Shown here in pieces: positions 19,059 to 27,588 of a DNA stretch of 64,000 bases. The notes under the pieces were generated by a model. That model searched no databases and had not been told where the DNA came from. It worked only from the letters and a program-made list of their open reading frames with translations. The stretch covers positions 2,592,772-2,656,771 of the forward strand of contig CP007444.1 in the NCBI GenBank assembly GCA_000632805.1, given 5' to 3'. Source of the stretch: Dyella jiangningensis. GTDB lineage: Bacteria; Pseudomonadota; Gammaproteobacteria; Xanthomonadales; Rhodanobacteraceae. A program made the translations under genes and the position numbers. Every line of letters starts with the position of its first letter. The first letter of the stretch is position 1.

Positions 19059-20223
19059 TGCCCATGCCGCCACGACGCCGCGGCAACCGCCCAATGTGTC
19101 CAAGGCATTGCGCGCAGGCATTGCCCTGGCCGTGCTGGCCACCATCGCGGGCATTTCCGTGCGCGCGTACGACTACCACCGCGTGGTGAAGTGGACCGAT
19201 GCGCAGGTTCTGCCGAGCGTGCAGGTGATTACACCGGATGTCGGCGGCAACGCCGAGGGCATGAGCCTGCCCGGCCACCTGGACGCCTGGATCAGCGCGC
19301 CCATCCATGCACGCGTGGGTGGCTACCTCAAGAGCTGGGACCACGATATCGGCAGCCAGGTCGCCGCGAATCAAACGCTGGCGACCATCGACACACCGGA
19401 ACTCGACCAGCAGTACGAACAGGCCAAGGCCAATCTCGCGCGCGCGAAGGCCAATGCACGTCTTGCCGCGTTGACCGACAAGCGCTGGAAGAACCTGCTC
19501 GCCTCCAACTCGGTGTCGCGCCAGGAAGCCGATGAGAAGGCGGGCGAAGCCGAGGCGGCAGAAGCCAACGTGCAGGCCGCGCAGGCCGATATGGACCGCA
19601 TCGCGGCGCTGGAAGCGTTCAAGCGTGTGACCGCGCCGTTCGCTGGCACGGTCACTGCGCGTCACACCGACATCGGCGACCTGATCAGCGCCAACGACAG
19701 CGGCCCCGCCCTGTTCACCATTTCCGACACCAGCCGCATGCGCTTGTATGTAGAGGTGCCGCAGGGCTACGCCAGCGCGATCAAGCCGGGCATGAGCGTT
19801 CAGCTGGACGTGCCGGATCATCCGGGCGAGCAGTTCACCGGCCACCTCATCGGCAATGCCGGCGCGGTGAACCAGGCCTCCGGTACCGTGCTCGCGCAGT
19901 TCGAAGTGGACAACACCAAGAACGCGCTGATGCCAGGGGCCTATGCCGAGGTGCACCTGCCGACCGACAAGGGCGGCCACCTCATCACCGTGCCGGCCAC
20001 GGTGCTGCTGTTCCGCGCGCAGGGCCCGCAGGTGGCCGTGCTGGGTGCGGGCAACAAGGCCGAGTTGCGCAAGGTGCACATCGCGATGGATCTGGGCGAT
20101 CACCTGCAGATCGATCAGGGCTTGAAGCCCGGCGACCGCATCATCGACCATCCGCCCGATTCGCTGATGCAGGGCGACCAGGTGATGGTGGCCACCGCGG
20201 CTGCCAACGCGAAGAAGGAGTGA
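19048..20223 (+). CDS. RND efflux periplasmic adaptor (membrane fusion protein)
   Basis: A 391-residue HlyD/AcrA-like adaptor. A single N-terminal hydrophobic anchor (AGIALAVLATIAGISVRAY) is followed by a lipoyl half-motif (HARVGGYLKSWDHDIGSQV), a coiled-coil hairpin of about 100 residues rich in Ala, Lys and Glu, a second lipoyl half (TAPFAGTVTARHTDIGDLI) and a beta-barrel. It links the pump to the outer membrane channel. The ATG at 19048 overlaps the permease gene by 11 bp. There is no lipobox, unlike many AcrA proteins. Confidence 0.92.
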   Translation: MPHDAHAATTPRQPPNVSKALRAGIALAVLATIAGISVRAYDYHRVVKWTDAQVLPSVQVITPDVGGNAEGMSLPGHLDAWISAPIHARVGGYLKSWDHDIGSQVAANQTLATIDTPELDQQYEQAKANLARAKANARLAALTDKRWKNLLASNSVSRQEADEKAGEAEAAEANVQAAQADMDRIAALEAFKRVTAPFAGTVTARHTDIGDLISANDSGPALFTISDTSRMRLYVEVPQGYASAIKPGMSVQLDVPDHPGEQFTGHLIGNAGAVNQASGTVLAQFEVDNTKNALMPGAYAEVHLPTDKGGHLITVPATVLLFRAQGPQVAVLGAGNKAELRKVHIAMDLGDHLQIDQGLKPGDRIIDHPPDSLMQGDQVMVATAAANAKKE

Positions 20224-20228
20224 CACTG

Positions 20229-21704
20229 ATGCGCGGTGGTCTCCCCTTGCGCCTGTGCGGTCTCGCGACGGTTGCAGCGCTGTCGGCGTGTTCGCTCGCG
20301 CCGACGTACCAGAAACCCGATGTCGGCACGCTGCCGGCCTCGTTCGCCGGCCAGACGCAGGAGGGTCTGTGGTCACCTGCGCATCCGGCCGATACGGCAT
20401 CGCGCGGTCCTTGGTGGTCCGTGTATGGCAACCCCGAACTCGATCGGCTGGAAAAACAGCTCGATGCCGCCAATCCCTCGCTTTCGGTAGCGTTGGCGCG
20501 CTATGACGCAGCGCGTGCCGTGGTCGGTGAGGTGCGCTCCGATCTGTATCCGCATCTGGGTGTCGGTGGCAGCGACCTGCGCAATCGCCAATCCGACAAC
20601 CGCCCCCTGCGCGGCAGCAACCAGCCCAATGAGTACAGCGCCGACACCGTCGGTTTCTCCGCCGGGTACGAGTTGGACCTGTGGGGCCGCGTGCGCAATG
20701 AAGTTGCCGCGGGCAAGGCTGACGCCACGGCTGCGGAAGCCGATCTCGCTTCCGCCAGGCTCAGCCTTGAGGCGCAGCTCGCCAATCTGTATATCCGCCT
20801 GCGCGGCTACGACGTGCAGGATCGCATTCTCAAGGACACGCTGGACGCCTACCGCCAGGGCCTGGACATGACACAGCGCCGCTTCGAAGGCGGCATTGCC
20901 TCGGGCCTGGACGTGAGCCGTGCCAAGACCCAGCTCTCCGACGCGATGGCCCAGGTCTCCGAAGTGGAGGCGCAGCGTGGACTCACCGAGCACGCCATCG
21001 CCACCCTGGTCGGTGAGCCCGCATCGACTTTCAAGCTGTCCACCACCGACGCGCCGCTGCCGGTGCCAGCGATTCCGCTCGGCGTGCCGTCGACCTTGCT
21101 GCAGCGGCGCCCCGACATCGCCGCTGCCGAACGGCGCGTATTCGCGGCGAATGCGGAGATCGGCGTGGCACGTGCAGCATTCTTTCCGCGCATTGGTTTG
21201 TCCGCCGTGTTCGGTTGGCAGAACACCGGCGGCGAGCTGCTCACCGCGGGCAATCGCTATTGGGCTCTGGGCCCGGAACTCGCGATGAGCCTGTTCGACG
21301 GCGGTCTTCGTCACTCGCGCGTGCAGGCCGCACAGGCGAATCTCGATGCGGCCGCCGGGCAGTATCGTCAGGTCGTGTTGAACGCCTTCCAGCAGGTGGA
21401 AGACAACCTCACCCTGCTGCAGCAGTTGGGCAAGGAAGCGCACGAGCAAGATGACGCCGCCAGCTCGGCGCGCGACTCGCAGACCATCGCCACGAATCGC
21501 TATCGCGAAGGCGCGGTGAATTACCTCGACGTAGTCAGTGCGCAGACGGCCGCGCTGCAGGCCGAGCGCAGCGCCGAACAGGTGCGCACGCGTCGCCTGC
21601 AGGCCAGCGTGGAACTGATTCGTGCACTGGGCGGCGGCTGGGACACCGCGCAACTGGCCAGCGACGACAAGGCTCTTTCAGAAAACACACCCCGGGCCCG
21701 CTGA
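20229..21704 (+). CDS. Outer membrane efflux lipoprotein, NodT/OprM family
   Basis: A 491-residue TolC-type channel of the NodT lipoprotein subfamily. The signal peptide ends in the lipobox LSACS near residue 22, followed by LAPTYQKP, the classical NodT opening. Two repeats of the alpha-hairpin barrel follow, each with a long helical segment. The ATG at 20229 has AAGGAG 8 bases upstream; a GTG at 20220 that overlaps the adaptor stop is an alternative. The last codons and stop belong to a 105-bp unit that is repeated right after the gene. Confidence 0.92.
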   Translation: MRGGLPLRLCGLATVAALSACSLAPTYQKPDVGTLPASFAGQTQEGLWSPAHPADTASRGPWWSVYGNPELDRLEKQLDAANPSLSVALARYDAARAVVGEVRSDLYPHLGVGGSDLRNRQSDNRPLRGSNQPNEYSADTVGFSAGYELDLWGRVRNEVAAGKADATAAEADLASARLSLEAQLANLYIRLRGYDVQDRILKDTLDAYRQGLDMTQRRFEGGIASGLDVSRAKTQLSDAMAQVSEVEAQRGLTEHAIATLVGEPASTFKLSTTDAPLPVPAIPLGVPSTLLQRRPDIAAAERRVFAANAEIGVARAAFFPRIGLSAVFGWQNTGGELLTAGNRYWALGPELAMSLFDGGLRHSRVQAAQANLDAAAGQYRQVVLNAFQQVEDNLTLLQQLGKEAHEQDDAASSARDSQTIATNRYREGAVNYLDVVSAQTAALQAERSAEQVRTRRLQASVELIRALGGGWDTAQLASDDKALSENTPRAR

Positions 21705-21896
21705 CGCATCGGACCTACACCGACGCGTCCGCCCGGGGACGTGGAACCCGTTCACATGCGGAGGGAGGGGGAAGCCGCGAACAGGTTCGTGACACCCCGG
21801 GCCCACTGACGCGCCGGACCTACCACCGACACGCCCGCCCGGGGACCTTGGAGCCTGTTCGCGCGCGGAGAGAGGGGGAGGCCGCGAACAGGTTCC
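21687..21896. repeat. Tandem 105-bp duplication with internal hairpins
   Basis: Two copies (from 21687 and from 21792) begin ACACCCCGGGCCC and end CGAACAGGTTC. Copy 1 starts inside the last codons of the outer membrane factor gene. Each copy contains CCCCGGGC and GCCCGGGG arms about 33 bp apart. Copy 2 also has a second stem (CCTGTTCGCG paired with CGCGAACAGG). It lies between convergent genes and may act as a two-way terminator. Confidence 0.8.
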
Positions 21897-21912
21897 GTTG
21901 CCGGGCCGCGTC

Positions 21913-23442
21913 CTATGCAGCCCTTCTCACACCTTCGACGCGCTGGTTGAGCTGGTGCCAGTCCACCACCAGCTCGCAACCGCGCGATGACGCATTGCGA
22001 CCCCATTCGCGCAGCAGTTCCAGGCACGCCTGGTCGACGTGATGAAGACGATCGACCACCAGCTGCAGGCGCGTGTTCGGCGGCACACGTTCCAGCGTGC
22101 GCGCCACTGACGGCACACGCAGGAACGTGGCCGAACCTTCGAGACGCAACGACGCGTTGCCGGGCTCGTCATGCTGGTGCAGCTTCACCTTGAGCCGCGA
22201 CGAATGCAGCGCGAGTCGGAACAGCGACAGCGCGAAACCGACCAGTACGCCGGCGAGCAGATCCGTCGCCACGATGGCCAGCGTGGTCGCAACATAGATC
22301 CACGCGGTGCCCGTGCCGTATTGCGCCAGCACCTTCACCTGCTTGAAGTTGACCATCTTGATGCCGGTGTAGACGAGGATGCCCGCCAGGCACGCCACCG
22401 GCGTCATGCGCATCAGCCACGGCAACAGTGCCGCGAACACCAGCAGCCACACACCGTGCATGATGGTTGCCATGCGCGTGGCCGAACCCGCCTGCACGTT
22501 GGCGGCGCTGCGCACGATCACGCCCGTCATCGGCAAGGCACCCAGCAGGCCGCACAGCATGTTGCCCACGCCTTGCGCCGTGAGTTCCCGGTCGTATTGC
22601 GTACGCGCGCCATCGTGCATGCGATCGACGGCGGCGGCCGACAACAAGGTTTCCGCACTCGCGATGAAGGCGAACGTCAGTGCCGCGATCAGCAGCGACG
22701 GCTCGAGCAAGCCGGCAAGGCCGCTCCAGCTCGGCAGGGCCACTGCCGCCAAGAGGTTGGATGGCACGTCCACCGTCTTCACCGGCAGGCTCATCAGCTG
22801 CACCGCGGCCGTGAGCGTCACCACCGCCAGCAAGGCTCCGGGCACGAACCGCAGTTTCGCCGGGCGCAGTTTTTCCCAGCCAAGCATGATGGCGATGGTG
22901 GCTACGCCTACGCCCAGCGCGGCCAGGCTTCCACGCTCGCCCTGCACCGCGTCGACCAGCGCACGCGGCCACGCGGCGAAGTTCTCGAGGCCGCGTGCCT
23001 TGGGCACGGCATCCATCAATACATGCATCTGGGAAGCCACGATCAGTACGCCGATACCCGACAACATGCCGGCGACGACCGCCGGCGAGCACATGCGGAA
23101 CCACACGCCGGCACGACACAAGCCGGCAGCGATCTGGATCAGGCCCGCCAGCAACACGACGGGACCGAGCGCAGCGACGCCGTGCTCACGCACCAGCTCG
23201 AACACCAGCACCGCAAGACCTGCGGCTGGACCGCTCACCTGCAGCGGCGAACCCGCGATGGCGCCGACCACCACGCCACCGACGATGCCGGTGATCAGCC
23301 CGGCGGCCGGCGGCATGCCCGAGGCAATGGCGATGCCCATGCACAACGGCAATGCCACCAGAAACACCACGACCGAACCGAGCAGGTCGCGCCCTAACAC
23401 GCCTTGAGAAAAATAGCGCTGTATCACGACGGCATGCCTCAC
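21913..23442 (-). CDS. SulP family anion transporter with STAS domain
   Basis: A 509-residue SulP transporter: about 12 hydrophobic segments (LGSVVVFLVALPLCMGIAIA onward) and a C-terminal STAS-like domain (about 410-500). SulP proteins move sulfate, bicarbonate or dicarboxylates. The partner gene is a beta-carbonic anhydrase that ends in a 4-bp GTGA overlap with the GTG start here (23440-23442), which favours bicarbonate as substrate. The GTG start gives MRHAVVIQRYFSQG. The gene is convergent with the efflux operon. Confidence 0.88.
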   Translation of the reverse strand: MRHAVVIQRYFSQGVLGRDLLGSVVVFLVALPLCMGIAIASGMPPAAGLITGIVGGVVVGAIAGSPLQVSGPAAGLAVLVFELVREHGVAALGPVVLLAGLIQIAAGLCRAGVWFRMCSPAVVAGMLSGIGVLIVASQMHVLMDAVPKARGLENFAAWPRALVDAVQGERGSLAALGVGVATIAIMLGWEKLRPAKLRFVPGALLAVVTLTAAVQLMSLPVKTVDVPSNLLAAVALPSWSGLAGLLEPSLLIAALTFAFIASAETLLSAAAVDRMHDGARTQYDRELTAQGVGNMLCGLLGALPMTGVIVRSAANVQAGSATRMATIMHGVWLLVFAALLPWLMRMTPVACLAGILVYTGIKMVNFKQVKVLAQYGTGTAWIYVATTLAIVATDLLAGVLVGFALSLFRLALHSSRLKVKLHQHDEPGNASLRLEGSATFLRVPSVARTLERVPPNTRLQLVVDRLHHVDQACLELLREWGRNASSRGCELVVDWHQLNQRVEGVRRAA

Positions 23443-24122
23443 GCGGCCGACGTGGCTGGCATCGAGAAGCGCGCATGCGGCGTCGCTTCCGGCACCCTGC
23501 CCTTGCCCGGTTCGATCAGCACGAAGCGTCCCCGCTGTGCATCGAACGCCTTCAGTTCGGCATGGGCGATGTCATACACCCAGCCGTGAATGCTCAGTTG
23601 TCCGCTGGCCAGCGCGGCAGCCACGGCAGGCAAAGTCCGCAGATGCTCCAATTGCCCCACCACGTTTTCCTCGGTGAGGCAACGCAATGCCTCCGCACCG
23701 TGCAGCCCCGGGCCGTTCTGTTCTACGACGTAGCGTGCGACGTCCGCGTGCTTCATCCACGCCGCCACCGAAGGCATGTCCTGCACCAGCTCTGGATGCT
23801 GCAGGGCTTTCATCGCTCCACAATCCGAATGCCCGCAGATCACGATATGGCTGACCTTGAGCACCTTGACGGCGTATTCGATCGCCGCAACCACACCGCT
23901 CACGTGCTGCGCGTACGGCGGCACGATATTGCCGATGTTGCGATAGACGAACAGCTCGCCGGGCTGCGTGGAAAACATCATCTCTGGCATGACGCGGGAA
24001 TCGGCGCACGTGATGAACATCGTGCTTGGGCTCTGGCCCGCGGCCAGCTTGCGAAATACCTCGCGCTGCGCGGGGAACACCTCGTTGCGGAACTGTTCGA
24101 AACCTTCGATCAAACGCTTCAT
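23439..24122 (-). CDS. Beta-carbonic anhydrase
   Basis: Zinc enzyme interconverting carbon dioxide and bicarbonate; 227 residues. The zinc ligands are visible: Cys39 in ITCADSR, His98 and Cys101 in CGHSDCG, with the Asp41-Arg43 dyad. The ATG at 24120-24122 has a GGAG site upstream. The gene overlaps the SulP transporter, so the pair probably supplies or recycles bicarbonate. Upstream codons are open but have no typical start context. Confidence 0.95.
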   Translation of the reverse strand: MKRLIEGFEQFRNEVFPAQREVFRKLAAGQSPSTMFITCADSRVMPEMMFSTQPGELFVYRNIGNIVPPYAQHVSGVVAAIEYAVKVLKVSHIVICGHSDCGAMKALQHPELVQDMPSVAAWMKHADVARYVVEQNGPGLHGAEALRCLTEENVVGQLEHLRTLPAVAAALASGQLSIHGWVYDIAHAELKAFDAQRGRFVLIEPGKGRVPEATPHARFSMPATSAA

Positions 24123-24348
24123 GCGAAAACTCCAGGCAATAGCAATGGGCGATGCCCGCGACGCCGTGCGCCGGCGAGGCATCAAGAGCGAAACGTGAGG
24201 ATTGGCCAGCACCGGTGGCCAACGCGCAGGGCGTTACTGCATACACGAGGCGTGCATGCCGGTGATTACAGGCCGGGCAAAGGGGACGCTTGCCTCACGC
24301 GCATGCCCCAGGCATGCACGCAACGATTCAGGCAGGCAGCGGCGCTGA

Positions 24349-24705
24349 TCAGGCCGCTTCGGGCGGTCGCAGCAGCCGGGATGGATCGTGCGGGCTCACA
24401 TCGTGGGCGCCAGCCACCGGAGGACCCGCGGGCATGGGCGCCCACAGGTGTGCGGCGTCGAACGGATGGAGGATGTCGTCCATGCCGCCGCTGGTGTTGT
24501 CGTCAAGCGATGCGGTCGCCGACGTATCGGTGGCGGTGCCGTTCTGCACGTCGTCCGCCATCGCGACCACGAGCACACTCTTCTCGCCCGCCTGCGCCGG
24601 AGCCGCTGCAGGCAATGGGCGCACGGGCACGCCGATCAGCAGCAAAACGCTGAACACGTAGGCGAGCCATGCGGCAAAGGGAGAAGAGAGGCGACGCGAG
24701 GTCAT
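24349..24705 (-). CDS. Small exported protein of unknown function
   Basis: 118 residues: an N-terminal hydrophobic segment (AAWLAYVFSVLLLIGVPV) that is a signal peptide or anchor, then a low-complexity Ala/Asp/Pro-rich domain with no cysteines. Unrecognised family. The reading frame and the signal-like N-terminus support a real gene, but the mature part has weak conservation signals, so it could be a chance frame. Confidence 0.5.
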   Translation of the reverse strand: MTSRRLSSPFAAWLAYVFSVLLLIGVPVRPLPAAAPAQAGEKSVLVVAMADDVQNGTATDTSATASLDDNTSGGMDDILHPFDAAHLWAPMPAGPPVAGAHDVSPHDPSRLLRPPEAA

Positions 24706-24814
24706 GCGTCCAAACTATCGGAAAGCACTCATGCATCGCAAGTGTTTGCGATGACGTGATGACAAATTGCGTGCGCCAGCTCAGGAAACGTTTAGCCATC
24801 CATTGCGCGAAACG

Positions 24815-24848
24815 CAAAAAAGAAACGGCGGGCAAGGCCCGCCGTTTC
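24815..24848 (-). terminator. Rho-independent terminator of the porin gene
   Basis: Perfect 12-bp stem (24822-24833 with 24837-24848) and 3-nt loop. Read on the minus strand it is followed by a run of T (complement of the A-run at 24816-24821). It sits 40 bp after the porin stop. Confidence 0.95.
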
Positions 24849-24888
24849 TCCATCCTTGGGTCGAACTCCCTTGCGATAGTCGTGGCGC

Positions 24889-26517
24889 TTAGAACGGGTA
24901 GTAGCGGAAGGAGGTGAAGAACATGTCTTCCTTGGCCTTCGGCGAAGCGGCACCGTTGGTGAGCACGCCGTTGACGAAGCCCTGGCCGGCGAACGCTTCC
25001 TTCTCGGTGTGCGAGTACTGCGCACCGAACTGCATCTTGCCGAACTTGCCCTGGTAGAACTTCCACCAGAAGCCGGCGGTGCCCTGCCAGATGTCCTTGG
25101 CATTGCCCACGCAGGTGGCCGCGGCAGCACCGGCGGTGTCGCAACCGCTGTTGTTGTAGGCCGGGTTGCCGTAACCCAGGGCCGTGGTGCCGGACATGAA
25201 GTCCTTCTTGGTCGCCGACTCACGGCCACCGAACAGATAGACGTCCACATCCGAGTTGGCGTGCCAGGTCAGGCCGGTCAGGATCATGTTTTCCTTGATC
25301 GGAGCCAGGTTGCCGTTCGGGCTGAAGGTCACGTCGGAAAGCTGGGCGCTGCCGTAGCGACCGATGCCCTTGCCGGCCATGCCCGAGATCTGCCAATCCA
25401 GGGTCTTGTCGATGAGCGGCAGGATCGCGCCGAAGCCCCAGCCACCGCCGTAGGTGTCATGGTTCTTGTACGAACCATTGACGGCGTAGCGGTTGTAGAA
25501 CGCGCGGCCCAGGCCGAACACTTCGTAATGGCCGTAGCCCGGATCCATCGCGAACTTCACGATGACGTCAGGCATGTGGTTGAGCGACAGCGTGTTGGCC
25601 GAGTCGAAGCCCGAGCCCGCCGTGATGTTGTAGGCGGTCTGCTGCACCGGCGCCTTGGACTGGTTCGGGCTGCTGTAGAACGTGGTCTGCGGGTTCTCGA
25701 GCGAGATACCCAGCCAGTACTTCTTGTCCCAATCCTTCACCAGGCGGATCTGCGCCTGACGTGCCCAGGTGAAGCCCGGGAGGTACTGGGCATCGATCTG
25801 CGGCGGGGTCAGCTCGGTGCGCGGGGTGATGCCCTTGCTGTTGAGCGTCAGCAGCGACCAGTTCTGGCCGGCCAGCAGGTGCAGGCCTTCCTTGTCCCAG
25901 TCGGAGGTCAGGTAGACGTTGCGCATGCGCGGGTTGAACGAGTTGGACTCGTTCGAGTTCGCGGTCTGGGCGCCACCCAGGAAGTCCATTTCGATGTAAC
26001 CGGCGAGATGGGTGTTCGGGTTCACGTCACCCTGCGCGAGAGCCGACAGGCGGCTCTGGCGAGCGCTCATGCGGAACTCGGACATGTGCTGGGTCTGCAC
26101 GTTCTTGTACGGAATCGCGCTGTAGTTGGAGGCGATGTCCGCGCCTTCCTGGGCCGAACGGTAGATCGATTCGGCCGCGAGGAAGCCGCCGAGCGTGATG
26201 TTCACGCCCTTGTAGGCCAGCTTGTCGGCCGACTTCTTCATCTGGGTGTCGGTCGCGGCGACCTGCTTCTGCACCTGCTCCACGGCCTGGCCGGTGGACA
26301 CGTTGATGTCGGACTGAGCATCCGTACGCTGCTCCAGCTCGACGACCTTCGCCTGCAGTGCCTGCAACTGGGCCTTCAGCGCTTCGATTTCGGCGGACTG
26401 CGCAGACTGCGTGGTGGTCTTCGAGGTCGACTTCGCCGGGGCCGGATCGGCCATCACGTGGAAGCTGGTAACGCCCAAACCGGCAGCAACAGCTACCGCG
26501 AGCAACTTGGAACGCAT
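24889..26517 (-). CDS. DcaP-like trimeric porin
   Basis: A 542-residue outer membrane protein. The signal peptide (MRSKLLAVAVAAGLGVTSFH) ends at VMA. A coiled coil follows (about residues 45-70, with heptad-like leucines in EIEALKAQLQALQAKVVELE). A long beta-barrel ends in the aromatic Phe typical of porins (RYYPF). The segment NITLGGFLAAESIYRS resembles the DcaP family, which forms trimeric channels for anions such as dicarboxylates. The ATG at 26517 has a GGAGAA ribosome site. A Pho-box-like site lies about 100 bp upstream (26620-26641), suggesting induction under phosphate starvation. Confidence 0.88.
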   Translation of the reverse strand: MRSKLLAVAVAAGLGVTSFHVMADPAPAKSTSKTTTQSAQSAEIEALKAQLQALQAKVVELEQRTDAQSDINVSTGQAVEQVQKQVAATDTQMKKSADKLAYKGVNITLGGFLAAESIYRSAQEGADIASNYSAIPYKNVQTQHMSEFRMSARQSRLSALAQGDVNPNTHLAGYIEMDFLGGAQTANSNESNSFNPRMRNVYLTSDWDKEGLHLLAGQNWSLLTLNSKGITPRTELTPPQIDAQYLPGFTWARQAQIRLVKDWDKKYWLGISLENPQTTFYSSPNQSKAPVQQTAYNITAGSGFDSANTLSLNHMPDVIVKFAMDPGYGHYEVFGLGRAFYNRYAVNGSYKNHDTYGGGWGFGAILPLIDKTLDWQISGMAGKGIGRYGSAQLSDVTFSPNGNLAPIKENMILTGLTWHANSDVDVYLFGGRESATKKDFMSGTTALGYGNPAYNNSGCDTAGAAAATCVGNAKDIWQGTAGFWWKFYQGKFGKMQFGAQYSHTEKEAFAGQGFVNGVLTNGAASPKAKEDMFFTSFRYYPF

Positions 26518-26619
26518 GGATATTCTCCGCATGTAGGTAGGAACCACCTGGACCGCCCCCTTTCGATCTCCGGCCGTCCAAGCACGATCGACGCGCAGCA
26601 TGCGGTGGCGTCTTTACCG

Positions 26620-26641
26620 TTACATGCACGTTATGTGACAG
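26620..26641 (-). promoter_or_regulatory. Pho-box-like site before the porin gene
   Basis: On the minus strand: CTGTCAC-ATAA-CGTGCAT-GTAA, two 7-bp half-sites each followed by a 4-bp AT-rich spacer, as in the E. coli Pho box consensus (CTGTCAT half-sites). It is correctly placed about 100 bp before the porin start. Confidence 0.6.
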
Positions 26642-26743
26642 AACCAAGACACCGCTGCGCTCGAGCCCGTCAACGGGTCGCTAACAAGCGCACTCGCCAA
26701 GCCCAGCCCTCGGCAGTCCGGCGCTGGCTGCTATGCTTGGTTG

Positions 26744-27403
26744 ATGGAAAACCTCTGCAACAGCATGGCCGGCCGCATGGCCGAGCGCTTTCGCGGCTTC
26801 CTGCCGGTGATCGTGGACGTGGAAACCGGCGGCTTCGACGCCGAGCGCGATGCACTGCTGGAGATCGCCGCCGTGGTCCTGCGCATGACCCCCGAGGGCT
26901 ACCTGCAGCCGACGCCGGCGGTGGCGGCGCACGTGCAGCCATTCCCGGGCGCGAACATCGATCCGCGCTCGCTGGAGATCACCGGCATCGATCCGGACAA
27001 TCCGTTGCGAGGCGCGCTGGACGAGCGGCTGGCGCTGGACCATGTGTTCAAGCCCATTCGCGACGCCATGCGCGACATGGATTGCCAGCGCGCCATCCTG
27101 GTCGGCCACAACGCGGCGTTCGACCTGGGCTTCCTCAATGCCGCCGTGCGCCGCGTGGGGCACAAGCGCAACCCGTTCCATCCTTTCAGCTGTTTCGACA
27201 CGGTTACCCTGAGCGGCCTGGCATTCGGCCAGACGGTGCTCAGCAAGGCCGTGCAGGCCGCGGGCATCCCCTTTGACACGCGCGAGGCGCACTCGGCCAT
27301 TTATGACGCCGAGCGCACGGCGGAGCTGTTCTGCACCATCATCAACCGTTGGCGCCGGCTCGAGGTGTTCGAGCGGGAGCAGATCGGCGTTGAGTCGCTG
27401 TAA
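26744..27403 (+). CDS. rnt: Ribonuclease T
   Basis: A 3'-5' exoribonuclease that trims tRNA and other stable RNA ends; 219 residues. The DEDDh exonuclease residues are all visible: Asp and Glu in VDVETGG, Asp in [12 protein letters not shown], and His and Asp in [25 protein letters not shown] is also characteristic. The start is ATG at 26744, with an in-frame ATG at 26765 as an alternative. Confidence 0.96.
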   Translation: MENLCNSMAGRMAERFRGFLPVIVDVETGGFDAERDALLEIAAVVLRMTPEGYLQPTPAVAAHVQPFPGANIDPRSLEITGIDPDNPLRGALDERLALDHVFKPIRDAMRDMDCQRAILVGHNAAFDLGFLNAAVRRVGHKRNPFHPFSCFDTVTLSGLAFGQTVLSKAVQAAGIPFDTREAHSAIYDAERTAELFCTIINRWRRLEVFEREQIGVESL

Positions 27404-27460
27404 ACGCGGAGCCCGTGCGGCAGGCCCTTCGGGACGGCCGACTTAATTCCTTTTTTATCA

Positions 27461-27503
27461 GCGTCATATGACAAGACTTGCGCATTGTCATATAGCTGAA
27501 ACA
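27461..27503 (+). promoter_or_regulatory. Pho box upstream of pstS
   Basis: TTGTCAT-ATAG-CTGAAAC (27485-27502) matches the Pho box layout of two 7-bp half-sites and 4-bp AT-rich spacer. Just upstream, GTCATATGAC (27463-27472) is a perfect palindrome containing another GTCAT half-site. The pstS start is 87 bp downstream. Confidence 0.75.
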
Positions 27504-27588
27504 TTGAACTCATTTCATTGCAACACGGGACACATGAAATAGCGGCGGGCGGGAATCCCCCGAGACCCTTATCGCTCAAGGAGCCACC

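Noticed and set aside
21705..21912. CRISPR array or att-site duplication
   Set aside because: Only two units, imperfect, with no spacers and no integrase or cas gene.
24300..24317. GCATGCC-N3-GGCATGC as a terminator for the small exported protein gene
   Set aside because: Perfect 7-bp stem but no T-run on either strand and no flanking support.
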